Assembly: GCF_949987535.1 (NCBI RefSeq)
Contig: NC_080069.1
Span: 49,590,391 to 49,654,390, forward strand
Direction of reading: 5' to 3'
Source: Balaenoptera acutorostrata
Lineage: Eukaryota; Chordata; Mammalia; Artiodactyla; Balaenopteridae
Length of the DNA stretch: 64,000 nucleotides
The notes beneath the pieces are model-generated. The model was not told where the DNA came from. It did not search any database and saw only the letters and a program-made list of their open reading frames with translations. Both the position numbers and the translations under genes were made by a program. Shown here one piece after another: positions 48,652-60,000 of this stretch; positions within the stretch are counted from its first letter, which is position 1, and the number at the start of each line of letters is the position of its first letter.

Positions 48652-49014
48652 TGACCATGTTATGATTTTTTTTTCATGACTAGCTGAATTTATAACAATG
48701 TGACAAAATTTTTTTATCTACCTCATAATCTTAAAGTAATGGAAGAAGCATAGCTAAAAACCTTCTTCACAAAGATAATTCTGGGGATAAGACTGGGTTA
48801 TGGCTTCCTTAGCAGTTATCACTGTATATTATGGTTATTTTGTGAAAAAATAATAAAATGTATAGAGGATCATTTGTGACGTATCATCCTTCCTAGAGGT
48901 CTTGAGATATAAATTACCCACCTGAGAATAGGAAATGTTATTCAATCATTTAAAAAAATAATTTATAATTACTCTAATTTCTAGTGCATTTTTCTGTAGA
49001 AAAGTATACACAGT

Positions 49015-49370
49015 ATCTCAGTCTGTTTCGGCTGCTACAACAAAAATACCATAGATTTGGTGGCTTAAACAACAAACATTTACTTCTCACAGTTCCAGAG
49101 ACTGGAAGGTCCAAGATAAAGGTGCTGGCATATTTGGTGTTTGGTAAGGGCCCACTTTCTGGCTCTTAGATGCTGTCTTCCTGTGTCCTTGCATGGCAGA
49201 AGGGAGGGGGGGAGCTCTCTGGGGACCCCTCAATCATGAGGGCTCCACTCTCATGATCTAATCACCTCCCAAAGGCTCCACCTCCAAATACCATCACGTA
49301 GGAGATTAGGTTTCAACATATTTTGAGGAGGCACATTCAGTCTGTAGCACACAGTGTAGTTGTGATTATA
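49015..49370. repeat. Old interspersed repeat, family not assigned
   Basis: 'ggctgctacaacaaaaatacc', 'ttggtggcttaaacaac', 'ctcacagttccagagactgg', 'ctaatcacctcccaaaggc' is a very common mammalian repeat pattern. I do not name it with confidence. Confidence 0.7.
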
Positions 49371-49379
49371 AATACAATT

Positions 49380-50215
49380 TTGAAGACTTTCATTTAACTT
49401 CATTTTTCCATGTGTTTCGTTTCAATCTTTTAATGAAAATGTTCATACATACAATGAACACTCATGGACTTGCCAACTAGGTTCTGCAGTTAACATTTTG
49501 CCATATTTGCTTTATCTCTATTGTTAATACTTCCATTTGAAATTATTTAAAAATAAGTTACAAATAACACACTTATCAACTAAATACTTCATTATGCATC
49601 TTTTAAGAAGAAAACAGGGCTTCCCTGGTGGCGCAGTGGTTAAGAATCTGCCTGCCAATGCAGGGGACACGGGTTCGAGCCCTGGTCTGGGAAGATCCCA
49701 CATGCCGCGGAGCGACTAAGCCCGTGAGCCACAACTACTGAGCCTGCGCGTCTGGAGCCTGTGCTCTGCAACGGGAGAGGCCGCGACGGTAAGAGGCCTG
49801 CGCACCGCGATGAAGAGTGGCCCCTGCTCTCCGCAAATGGAGAAAGCCCTGGCACAGAAACGAAGACCCAACACAGCCAAAAATAAATATAAATAAATAA
49901 ATAAATTTATTTAAAAAAAAAAAAAAAAAGAAAGAAAACATTTTAAAGAATATTCTTATTAATAACCACATACTAAAAGAATTAGTAATTTCATAACATC
50001 CAATATCCAGTGTATATTCAAATTTCCTCATTGTCCTAAGAATGTTTTTTATAACTTTTGTTCTAAAGGATCTAATCTAAAAAATCAAGGTTTATGTATT
50101 GAATTTAGTTATTTGGTTATATGGCTGTTTGGTCTCTTAATCTACAACAGTTCCTCCATCTCCTTTTTTTTTTTTTATCATTGACTTTGAAGTGTGTTGG
50201 CCAATCCAGAATGTT
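49380..50215 (-). repeat. L1 3' region, antisense, interrupted by a SINE
   Basis: Both 49380-49616 and 49931-50215 match old L1 antisense tails (gttaacattttgccatat; caatatccagtgtatattc; tggccaatccagaatg). The SINE at 49618-49929 splits them. Confidence 0.55.
49618..49929 (+). mobile_element. CHR-type tRNA-Glu SINE
   Basis: 'gggcttccctggtggcgcag' to a (AAAT)n/poly-A tail, with intact A and B boxes. An agaaaaca-type duplication flanks it. It shares diagnostic changes (ctgcgcgtctggagcctg) with 55628-55925. Confidence 0.94.
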
Positions 50216-50274
50216 AACTACTCCTGTTTTGTATTTGTAAAAAATATTCTTATAACCCTACTGTATTACCTACT

Positions 50275-50800
50275 GTTGCTTAATAAATTACCTCAATACT
50301 TAGTGACTTAAAATAACACACATTTATTATCTCAAATTTTCTGTGAGTGAGGAATCCTGCCACAACTTAGCTGGTTCCTCTGCTTCTTTGTTTCACATGA
50401 GGCTGCAATCAAGGTGCCCACCAAGGCTGGGGTCTCATCTGAAGGCTTGACTGGGGAAGGATGCATTTTTTTTAAGCTCACTTACGTAGTTAGTGTTCAG
50501 TTGTTTTTGATTGCTGAATTAAGGACCTCAGTTCCTAGCTGGCTGTTGGCCAGAGGCTGCCATCAGTTTTGCCTGGTGGGCCTCCTTGACATGGCTAGTT
50601 GCTTCATCAAAGCCAGGAAGAGAGAGTCTGCTAGCAGGACCAACAAGAATCTTTATAATTTAATCACAAACATGACATCCCCTCAACATCAAGATACTCT
50701 ATTGCTTGGAAGTTAATTACTCAAGAAAAGTGGATTACACAAGGTTATGAATACCAGGGAGAGGGATCTTTGGTGGCCCTCTTAGAATTTGCCTGCCACA
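50275..50800. repeat. Old interspersed repeat, family not assigned
   Basis: 'gtgacttaaaataacac', 'gaggctgcaatcaaggtg', 'ctgttggccagaggctgcc' form a known mammalian repeat pattern. A more decayed relative may lie at 52955-53380. Confidence 0.55.
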
Positions 50801-52152
50801 CCTATTTCCTATAAACCGAAAGCTAAATCCAAAGGCTTGGTTAGATTGAAATTTGACTATTGTGGCTAGAATATTCACAGGTGATTAGTACCTGTTTTTT
50901 GTTTGATTTTTTTTTTTTTTACTTGATTGCATCATATCTGAGCTTCCTTAATGATGTTTTCCTTCCCTTAACTAAAGGAGGTTAGGAGAATAAAAATGGT
51001 ATAATTGGCATTCTAGTTACCATCTCAACAAAGATGGGGGAACATTTTTTTTTAAGTTTTCTTGTTCTTAAATATTTTTCCACCTGTCTGCTTCCCAAAG
51101 TGGTTATCAGGTTTTATTTGTTTAATATTTGAAATTAGGATGCTTGTTTTCCAGGGATACTAAGAAAGGCAGGATCTTGACTTTGAGGGCAAAAGTAAAC
51201 CACTCGTGCCTGTCACGGAGGAAAATAGCCTTCAGAATAAGGTGGGTAATGGAAGTTTTAGAGGAGAAGGTTGACCAATATACTTCTGTAAAGTAGGTAG
51301 GCTGATATTGATCCTAGGCCTAAGATGAATTCCTGGGACTTAAAACTTGACCCTAGGTTTCCTGGACACTTTATAATAAATCAGAAAAGTATAATGTCCA
51401 AGTGGCAATGATATTTTCATTAGATATGATGTGATAGAGATAACATCACTCTACATTTAAGGCATATGATATAGCAATGTTTACTCAATGGTTTGCAACT
51501 GTATTTAAAACCAACCATTTGAGCAGCATTGCAAAGAACAGATGAATTTAAGTAAACTAAATAGCATGCATTAAGCAAGTACATTATGCTATTTCCTATG
51601 TTTACCATTATTTCCATGTGGCAAGTACTGCTAGTAATCTTACTTTTACAGGTGAAGAAACTGAAAGAGGTCAAGTAAATTTTTTTGACACGTCAGTAGT
51701 AACAAAACAACAAAATTACATTTAAAAAATGATGTTGGCAAAACTGGATATCCATATGGAGAAAAATCTCGATTTGTAGTAGCCACTTCACTTTATCATA
51801 ATAGCAACTATGATGGTTGGTAGTGGCATGTAAGGTTGATACATAGAGCAGAAAAAGGTGGCCTGAAACAAGTCCTCAAACCACATTTCTTTCATTCTTG
51901 TGTCCTCAAAGGAACTAATAAATTCAAGAAATGTTTGCTTACATCTACACCATTTAAAATTTCAATAGTAAGAGCAACCAGAGATGCAGTGTAATATAGC
52001 AAAAGAGTAGTGGCTTTGGAGTTAAAAAGCCATATAGTTCAGTGATATTTCCACCACTTACTAATGAGTTAAGGCAAGTTGCTTAACCTCAGTCCCAGTT
52101 TACACATCTCTACATTGAGATTTCATAAAATAGAAGAATAAAATATTTGTGT
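50801..52152. other. Intergenic DNA with weak MIR pieces
   Basis: Mostly AT-rich and unassigned. A MIR-like antisense piece lies at about 51590-51680 and a sense MIR at about 52000-52140 (ccaccacttactaatgag, aggcaagttgcttaacctc). Confidence 0.45.
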
Positions 52153-52497
52153 AAAAGCCTAGCAAAATACAGGCTTCCCTGGTGGCGCAGTGGTTAAGAA
52201 TCCACCTGTCAATGCAGGGGACACAGGTTCGAGCCCTGGTCCGGGAAGATCCCACATGCCGCAGAGCAACTAAGCCCCTGCGCCACAACTACTGAGCCTG
52301 CGCTCTAGAGCCTGCGAGCCCAACTACTGAAGCCTGTGCACCTAGAGCCCACGCTCTGCAACCAGAGAAGCCACAGCAAAGAGAAGCCCGCGCACCGCAA
52401 CGAAGAGCAGCCCCCGCTCGCCGCATCTAGAGAAAGCCCGCGCGTAGCAATGAAGGCCCAACACAGCCAAATAAAAAAAAAAAAGCCTAGCAAAATA
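52153..52497 (+). mobile_element. CHR-type tRNA-Glu SINE with perfect 17-bp target duplication
   Basis: The element spans 52171-52480, from 'ggcttccctggtggcgcag' to poly-A. The duplication aaaagcctagcaaaata is exact at 52153-52169 and 52481-52497, which indicates a relatively recent insertion. Confidence 0.96.
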
Positions 52498-52954
52498 TCT
52501 GCCACATAATGTGTTTATCAAGCATTACTTTCAAAGTTAACCAAGTCTAACATCTTTAACAATGAAAGTGACTGCTCTGTACAAAGAATATTTAAAAGGA
52601 AAAGAAAAATGCTAGATTTTATTGCTATGGGGGGAAAAAGTGCCCATGTAGGTGGTAGGGGGTGGTGGTGTCCTGATGATTTTTTAATAAAAGCAGTTGG
52701 TTGGAACTCTAAACACAAATATCCTTACACTTCTTTATAATGCCACAGAACCTCACCATGAAATATAAAGGCATTTCTGTTAGAATATAAGAATCACATC
52801 TACCCATCCTACAGCTGTAGCATTGAACAGTGACTCATTTGATATCAAACAGCGTTGAAGGTCCTTCTCATAACTAGCAGAGAAATACAAGGAAAGAGGG
52901 GGCAGGGGGAGTCTAGAAAGTATGCATATAAGTTAACTATAGCCACAGTAATAC

Positions 52955-54600
52955 TGCACAGAAAACAATAACAAAAACAATAGCATTTATTTAGCTCAGG
53001 AGTTACAAGTTTGGGGTTTGGCTGATTCTGGCTAGGCTCATTTGTGACTCTACTCTGGACTTGACTGGATAGCTTAGCTGGGGCAGCTGAGCCCTATTTG
53101 TCTCCTCTTTCTCCTGGGATTAATGGGCTAGTCTGAGTATATAATTTTCATGGTGATGGTGGAAGCACAAGAGTGGACCATCCTAACTGCACAAGCTTTT
53201 TTTGAGACTGCTTGCTGCACATCTGCTAATGTCCCCTTGGCTTCATCAAGTCATATGGCTGACTCCACTTTGCAGGAATTATGTCTCTAGTCAGTGGAAG
53301 AAGGATATTATCAAATTACATGGCAAAGGGCATGAATACAGAGAGGTGAAGACCTGGAGCCATTAATGCCATTTACCACAGTGGCGACATAGAAAGAAGC
53401 TCTGTGTGGATCTGCAACTTCTCAGTACAGAGTTTAACAAGCATTGAGTTTCTAGCATGTGCCAGATACTGTATTATATGTTGAGACTACAAAGATATGT
53501 AATACATGGCCTCTGTTCATGAGAACTAACAGTATTTTGAAGAAGATATTAGCAAGTGCCTGCAGTAGACAGTTGTGTTTGCTCTGTAGGGAGAACAGTA
53601 GGTTACAAAGGAAAAAGCGGCTAATCTTAGCAGGGTTCAGAATGCAAGTGATTTGGAAGGGTTTTAAATAAGAAGTGAAACCTTAGATGTAGTTAAGATG
53701 AGTGGAGGTGGGGTTTTTGAATAGTCTCGGAGGGTATATTTCTAGGAAAGATATGGGGCAGCAGAAAAAAATGCTGTTCATGGAACATCTTACGTGTTGT
53801 AAGTTGTATTAATTAGGACTCTACATTGCAAGTGACAGAAAGTAACAGATCAGCTTAAAAAAAAAAAAAAGAATTATTGGCTCACTGATGAAAAATGACA
53901 CCATTAGGACTTTCTGTGTCTTCTTCCAGCCAGTGTCTCTTGTTGGTCTCATTCTCGTAGCATCCTTCCCAGGTCAGGGAACATGACAACTAGCAGCTAT
54001 GAGGTAACTTCCTTATAGTTCATCATTTAAGATGAAAGAGCAAAATTCTCATCTAATGTCTCTTTATAAGATTCCAGAGAAGTACTGATTGGCCCCAGCA
54101 TTAATGCATCCTGTCTCTAGCCAATCACTGTGATTAATGCTCACTGGGTTGCTGAAGAGTAGTTATGAAAATGGCATATAAATCCCAATCTCTGTCTACC
54201 CTCCCGTATATTTGTTCCAGGGCAGAAAAGCAGTCCTGCATCTGCTTGCAGAGCTTTTAAGTTCATAACAATATTTAGTGCTGGGCCTCTTAAGCTCTAT
54301 AATATTGGGTTGAACCGTATGAAACTGTCACCATTCAACCAGTTTTGACCTACAAAAAAGGCAATTTCATATGGTTCAACCTAAATAGACAATGGCATCT
54401 CACTGACTCTAAGCCAACCTGTGATGTCTCTGACATATTCACACCATGAGTCAAAGCCCTTTCCCTGTCCTCATGACCTCATTTAAGCTTAATTACCTCC
54501 TTAAACTCCCTACCCCAAATATAGTTATATTGGGTTAGTTAGGGTTTCTACATATAAATTTTGGAGGAACATAATTCAGTTCGTAACAAGGTCACAACCA
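52955..54600. other. Intergenic block of old repeats
   Basis: Decayed interspersed repeats: 52955-53380 (acaataacaaaaacaatag, ggctgattctggctaggctc), an L2-like purine-rich part at 53580-53780, and a further old repeat at 53800-54590 (attgcaagtgacagaaag; tgggttagttagggtttc). The small hairpin at 54308-54381 is inside it. Confidence 0.45.
54308..54381. repeat. MITE-like inverted repeat (hairpin)
   Basis: Left arm ggttgaaccgtatgaaactg (54308-54327) and the reverse complement of 54362-54381 (ggttgaaccatatgaaattg) agree at 18 of 20 positions with a 34-nt loop. The right outer flank is TA (54382-54383). It looks like a small mariner-type MITE. Confidence 0.8.
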
Positions 54601-55627
54601 TTACATGTTATTGATTTTATGTATTTATTCTGTCTGTGAATATACTGTAATACTCCCATTCCTTTCAGGCATGAGACTTAATGAGGCCAATATGGAACTC
54701 CTGAGGGCACAGTGGGCCTGGCCTCAGCATTGACTTTAGAAGACAAATATACGGGTGGAATGGGGAGTGGAGACAGCTATTTTCCCAGACCTGGGATTGC
54801 CCCTGCAACCTGGTTTGTTTTAGGCACTTACTAAATAGTTGCTGAGTGACTGAGACACGTAGGGAATGTGGTCAAAGGGAGGTTTCTTTTTTCAACTGCT
54901 TTCTATCACCTCAATGAAAGTTAGAAAATTACTACCACCCAGCTAGTGTTGCCCTATCCTTACCTTTTTCCTTCTGTGGCTAAAGGCCTCAGCTGAGACC
55001 ACCCAAGCCAAACGGTGACACATTTTTTTAATGTGTTCTTGATCTCTGATTTTAAAACCTGGTTTGTGTTTAGATCCAAAAATCCCACACAGCAGCCCAC
55101 AAAAGCTAACATTCATAAAACTATGACCCATAATCTATTTTCAAAAACTCACTCGTCTTTTTCTTGTCCCTCATGCACTCTGTGCAGGAAATACATAATC
55201 TCCGGAAATAGTCCCTAAATTCTCTTCTATTCTTTTCCATTGCTGCCCTCACACACTGCTCCTTTTCTTTTGCATTTCTTGCCTCAAATCCCTTTAAAAA
55301 ATGGTCTGGGATCTCCTTATTGGTCACCTCCACTACTAAACTCTTCTTGTTTTCCTCTCCTTCAAAAAACCAAGAACTAGTGTGAAGCGGCAGTTTATGA
55401 GGAAAGAAGGAACAAAGAAAAGGTAGCAACACTAATATGCCAATAGTATTTTATTCCTGCTCCTCTTTCCCCAACATAAAGAATTAATTTACATTTAGCA
55501 GGTCGCTATACTTATTCTGGTAGATAAATGGTTAAACAATACCGGACTACTTGATGATGAGGAAACAGTGTTCCAATCAGTGGAAAAGTATTCAACATTG
55601 TAAGTCAAGAATACAAGTTAAAACTAG

Positions 55628-55925
55628 GGCTTCCCTGGTGGCGCAGTGGTTGGGAATCTGCCTGCCAATGCAGGGGACTCGGGTTCGAGCCCTGGTCTGG
55701 GAAGATCCCACATGCCGCGGAGCAACTAGGTCCGTGAGCCACAACTACTGAGCCTGCGCGTCTGGAGCCTGTGCTCCGCAACAAGAGAGACCGCGATAGT
55801 GAGAGGCCCGCGCACCGCGATGAAGAGTGGCGCCCGCTTGCCGCAACTGGAGAAAGCCCTCGCACAGAAACGAAGACCCAACACAGCAATAAATAAATAA
55901 ATAAATAAAAATAAAATTAAATTAA
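55628..55925 (+). mobile_element. CHR-type tRNA-Glu SINE
   Basis: 'gggcttccctggtggcgcag' to (AAAT)n. An aaaacta duplication may flank it (55621-55627). Same subfamily as 49618-49929. Confidence 0.94.
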
Positions 55926-56679
55926 AAAAACAAAACAAAAAAACTACTATTATCATGTGTTAGAACAAATTCTTAAAAAGATTTCAGTATATGCATGACA
56001 TTCTAAGTTGGTTCAGCCCTTCTTTTTCAAAGGAACTCGATTAAATAGAAGAAAAGTAAGATGCTGATATCCTTTGATCAATTTCTTTTTTTTTTTGAGT
56101 ACAAAATAATGTAAATTTTTTCTTATTTATAGCAGCATTTTTCTGACAATGTGCCAGGCTGTCAACAACCTAAGCGCCAGTATTTGAATATTAAATAAAT
56201 TGAGAAAGAATAAATACAAGCGTCAAGGGCCTTTAGAGCGAAAAGGAATCATGCCCAGAGAGTAGTGTTAATGGGAAAAACAAAGAAGCAGAAGACCCTA
56301 CTCTTGTACAACTCCCTAAAATACATTAAAAAAAAATCTATCCACGTGATGAGGATAATGAGATTTCCCTTAAATTTTCTTTATTGTTGTTAGTGTCAAA
56401 GAAAAATTGAAAGACAAATGACATTGGAGAATCAAACAATATACCTTTTACCTTACTGTGTATTGTATATAGACAAAGATTGAAAAACAGTGTCAATAAG
56501 GCAAAGAGCTGTTGTAATGCTCCGCCTTGGGCCCTTTGTAGGGGTATGAAAACAAACAACAAAAGACCACCCACGCTGCTCACCTGCCGCAAACTGAAGC
56601 TTACCTCCTCGGCTGGTGGAGGCAGCGCTATTGGCCCCGGCCCCGCCTCCAGAAACGCCTCCTGACGTTGGCGATGCGG

Positions 56680-56694
56680 CCGGAAGTGACGTCA
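56680..56694 (+). promoter_or_regulatory. CAAP1: ETS/CRE composite element
   Basis: The sequence ccggaagtgacgtca fuses a perfect ETS core (CCGGAAGT) with a full cAMP response element (TGACGTCA). This composite is common in core promoters of housekeeping genes bound by GABPA/ELF1 and ATF/CREB factors. Confidence 0.8.
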
Positions 56695-56791
56695 AAGCTG
56701 CGACGCCCGTGCCCGTCGCTAGCTGCTGCGGCAGGCTTTCGGTCGATCCAGAAGCGGCGGGATTTCCCCGGATGGTTGCAGCGGCGGGATC

Positions 56792-57097
56792 ATGACTGGG
56801 AAGAAGTCTTCCCGGGAGAAGCGGCGCAAACGAAGCGGTCAGGAGGCGGCGGCGGCGCTCACGGCGCCGGACCCAGTTCCCGCCGTCGCCAGTGGCGGCA
56901 GTGGAAGCACCAGCGGTTGCGGGAGCGCCAGCGGCTGCGGGAGCGTCACCTGCTGTGGGAACACCAGCTTGAGTGGAAGTGTCACTGGCGGTGGGAGCGG
57001 CGGCAGCTGCTGGGGTGGGAGCAGCGTGGAGCGCAGTGAGCGCCGTAAGCGGAGGAGCACTGACTCATCTGCCAGCGTCTCCGGCTCCTTGCAGCAG
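56792..57097 (+). CDS. CAAP1: CAAP1 coding exon 1
   Basis: 102 codons, phase 0 at the end; donor GCAGCAG|GTGCGT. GC-rich, in the CpG island. After the basic start it codes for repeated Gly/Ser/Cys units such as SGCGSASGCGS, then VERSERRKRRSTDSS, a possible nuclear-localisation stretch. Confidence 0.94.
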
Positions 57098-60000
57098 GTG
57101 CGTGCGTGCTCTTCTCGCCGCTTCTCGAAGCGGCTGCGTTTCCGGAAGAAGGTGGGCGAGGAGCGGAATGTGGCAGCGGGATGCGGAGCCGGAGGTATCT
57201 CATGTTAGCGCTGCGATCCTAAGGGGTCCCGTGTTTGAAGTTCATGCTCCTGAGTTCCCTTGAACCCCACACTCCCACGTCTTGAACTTAAAGTTTCCGA
57301 ATTTACCGATCGTCTGACTCATACTGCTTTTGGCTTCTTCCACTCCTGTGGTCTCCTCAGTCTCCTTGAAAAGTATGGGTCAGGAACTACCCTTCAGTGC
57401 CCTTGCGAGCCGCGCTTTATTTCTCTCTTCCTCCACGTTACAAGATGAGAAAATTGAGGCTCAAAGAGGTTAAGGAAGTCTACCCACAGTCACAGTTTGT
57501 TAATAACGCCTACATTCGAATGCAGTATCTGATTATAAAAGCCATGTTCTTTATGCTCCATCGACCTAGCAAGATAGTAACGTTTTTTAAAAAAAGTTTG
57601 CTTACATTATAAAACAAATGCATGAATACATACTTTAAATGTATACAACACAGAAATGAAGGGAAAATCATGGAAGTCTCTATGCTTCCCCATTAATCGT
57701 TTGATATGCAGCCTCTTTATTAACTCTTGTCAGCCCTGAATTCTTTTTTTTATTTAAAAATTTTTTTTAATTTTTATTTTTTATTGGAGTATAGTTGATT
57801 TACAGTGTTGTGTTAGTTTCAGGTGTACAGCAAAGTGCTTCAGTTATACATATATATATTCTTTTTCAGCCCTGATATTTCTTATTGTTTGTTCTTTTTA
57901 AATTTTAATTTATTTATTTTTGGCTGTGTTGGGTCTTCGTTGCTGCGCACAGGCTTTCTCTAGTTGCAGTGAGTGGGGGCTGCTCTTCATTGCGGTGCAC
58001 GGGCCTCTCATTGCAGTGGCTTCTCTTGTGGAGCACAGGCTCTAGGCGCGCGGGCTTCAGTAGTTGTGGCACATGGGCTCAGTAGTTGTGGCTCACGGGC
58101 TCTAGAGCGCAGGCTCAGTAGCTGTGGCTCACGGGCCTAGTTGCTCTGCGGCATGTGGGATCTTCCCAGACCAGGGCTCGAACCCATGTCCCCTGCATTG
58201 GCAGGCGGATTCTTAACCACTGTGCCACCAGGGAAGTCCTTTTCTTTCTTTTTAATCTAAGGCTTTTAGTATAGTGTTGAACACAAGCGTTCATAGTAGG
58301 CATTCTTTTCCCATTCTTTTTTGTAGTGGAAACATTTCTAATTTTACACCAGTAAGTGTATTTGCCATAGGTTCTGAGAGATACCTTTGATCAAGTTAAG
58401 GAAATTTTCTTTAATTCGTGGTTTTCTGAGGGTTATAGAGTTCTATCAGATGCCTTTAGGGCATTCTGTTGAGGTGATCAGTAGTTTTGCTTCTTAATCT
58501 GATTATGTAATTTTATTGATAAGTTAACTTATATTGAATTGTCCTCAGCATTCTTGGGATAAATACTATTTGATTTGTTGATTTGGTTGTTGTACTCCGC
58601 TGAAATTCAGTATTTTTACTTTTGTGCCTATGTTCTTAAGTTAAATCAGCTTATTGTTTTTATTTTTGTAGTTATCCTGTCTTGTTTTGGTATCAGGGTT
58701 ATGGTAGCCTTATGGATTGAGTTGGGAAAGCTTTGCATTGTTTTTGGTGTGTTCCAGAGTAGTTTATATCTTTTTCTCAAAGATATGTTGGAACTTGACT
58801 GTTGGACCATACAGCTATCGGGGTCTGGTGGATTTTTCTAGGGGTAGTGTTTTTTCCCTTAACCGCCATCTTTTTTTCCCCAAATTCTTCAATAGTTATA
58901 GATCTATGCATTTTTTTCACCCCTTTTAGATTCAGTTTTGGATATCACCATTCTCATCTTAAATAGTGTACATGTCTTTAGTACTCTTTATTATTATGAG
59001 GAGACCAATAATAAGGATTCTATAAGCATTTGCATACAGAACTAAACTGTACTTCTCATGAGAAGTAACTGTATTTGTAAAAGAAAAAAAGAAGTCATTA
59101 TATATTAGGCATGTAGAGAACATCGCAAAATTCCAATAGTGCCATAATATTTGTTGTGTATTGCATTCCCTATTGTTGTTGTTAACAGCTTTATAGAGAT
59201 ATAATTCACATACCGTACAATTTACTAATTTCAAGTATACAGTTCACTGGTTTTTGAGTATAGTCACAGAGTGGTGCAACCATCACTGTAGTCAATTTTA
59301 AAATATTTTCATCATCCCCAGAAGAAACCCTATGTGTAATTTTTAGCTGTCATCCCTACTACCCCTACACCCATATACCCATTCCATCCCTAGGCAATCA
59401 CTAATCTACTTTCTATCTCTGTAGATTTTTTTTTTTGGCTGCGTTGGGTCTTCGTGGCTGCGCGCGGGCTTTCTCTAGTTGTGGCGAGCGGGGCTACTCT
59501 TTGTTGCGATGTGTGGGCGTCTCATTGTGGTGGCTTCTCTTGTTGCGGAGCACGGGCTCTAGGGCGTGCCGGCTTCAGTAGTTGTGGCTGCGGTTCTAGA
59601 ACGCAGGCTCCGTAGTTGTGGCACACGGGCGTAGTTGCTCTGCGGCATGCGGGATCTTCCCAGACCAGGGCTCGAACCCGTGTTCCCTGCATTGGCAGGC
59701 GGATTCTTAACCGCTGAGCCACCAGGGAAGTCCCCTCTATAGACTTATAAATTTCCCTGTTCTGGGCATTTTATATGAATAGAATCATATGTGATCTTTT
59801 GTGTCTGGCTTCTCTCACCTAGCATATTTTTTTTTCAGAGTCTGCCCATGTTTTAACACATATCAGTACTTCATTTCTTTTTGTAGCTGAATAATATTTC
59901 ATTGTGTGGCTAGTATCACATTTAATTTTTTCATTTATCAATTGATAGACATTTGGATTGTTTCCAACTTTTGGCTATTATGCATAATGCTGCTGTGAGC

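Larger units (their letters stand above)
56520..57210. promoter_or_regulatory. CAAP1: CpG island, CAAP1 promoter
   Basis: CpG-dense block with an inverted CCAAT box (ATTGG, about 56630-56634), a GC-box run (about 56636-56649), tgacgt (about 56663) and the ETS/CRE composite at 56680-56694. The start codon follows about 100 bp later, in the usual range for this class of TATA-less promoter. Confidence 0.8.

Noticed and set aside
48640..48860. Later AATAAA hexamers as the PLAA poly-A site
   Set aside because: One lies in a SINE tail and another is 2.8 kb past the stop; the hexamer at 46215 is nearer and outside repeats, though not proven.
49640..49855. Recurrent open frames with peptides like '[11 protein letters not shown]' and '[13 protein letters not shown]' at many sites
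   Set aside because: All fall within CHR SINEs read in one orientation. The similarity comes from the repeat, not from a protein family.
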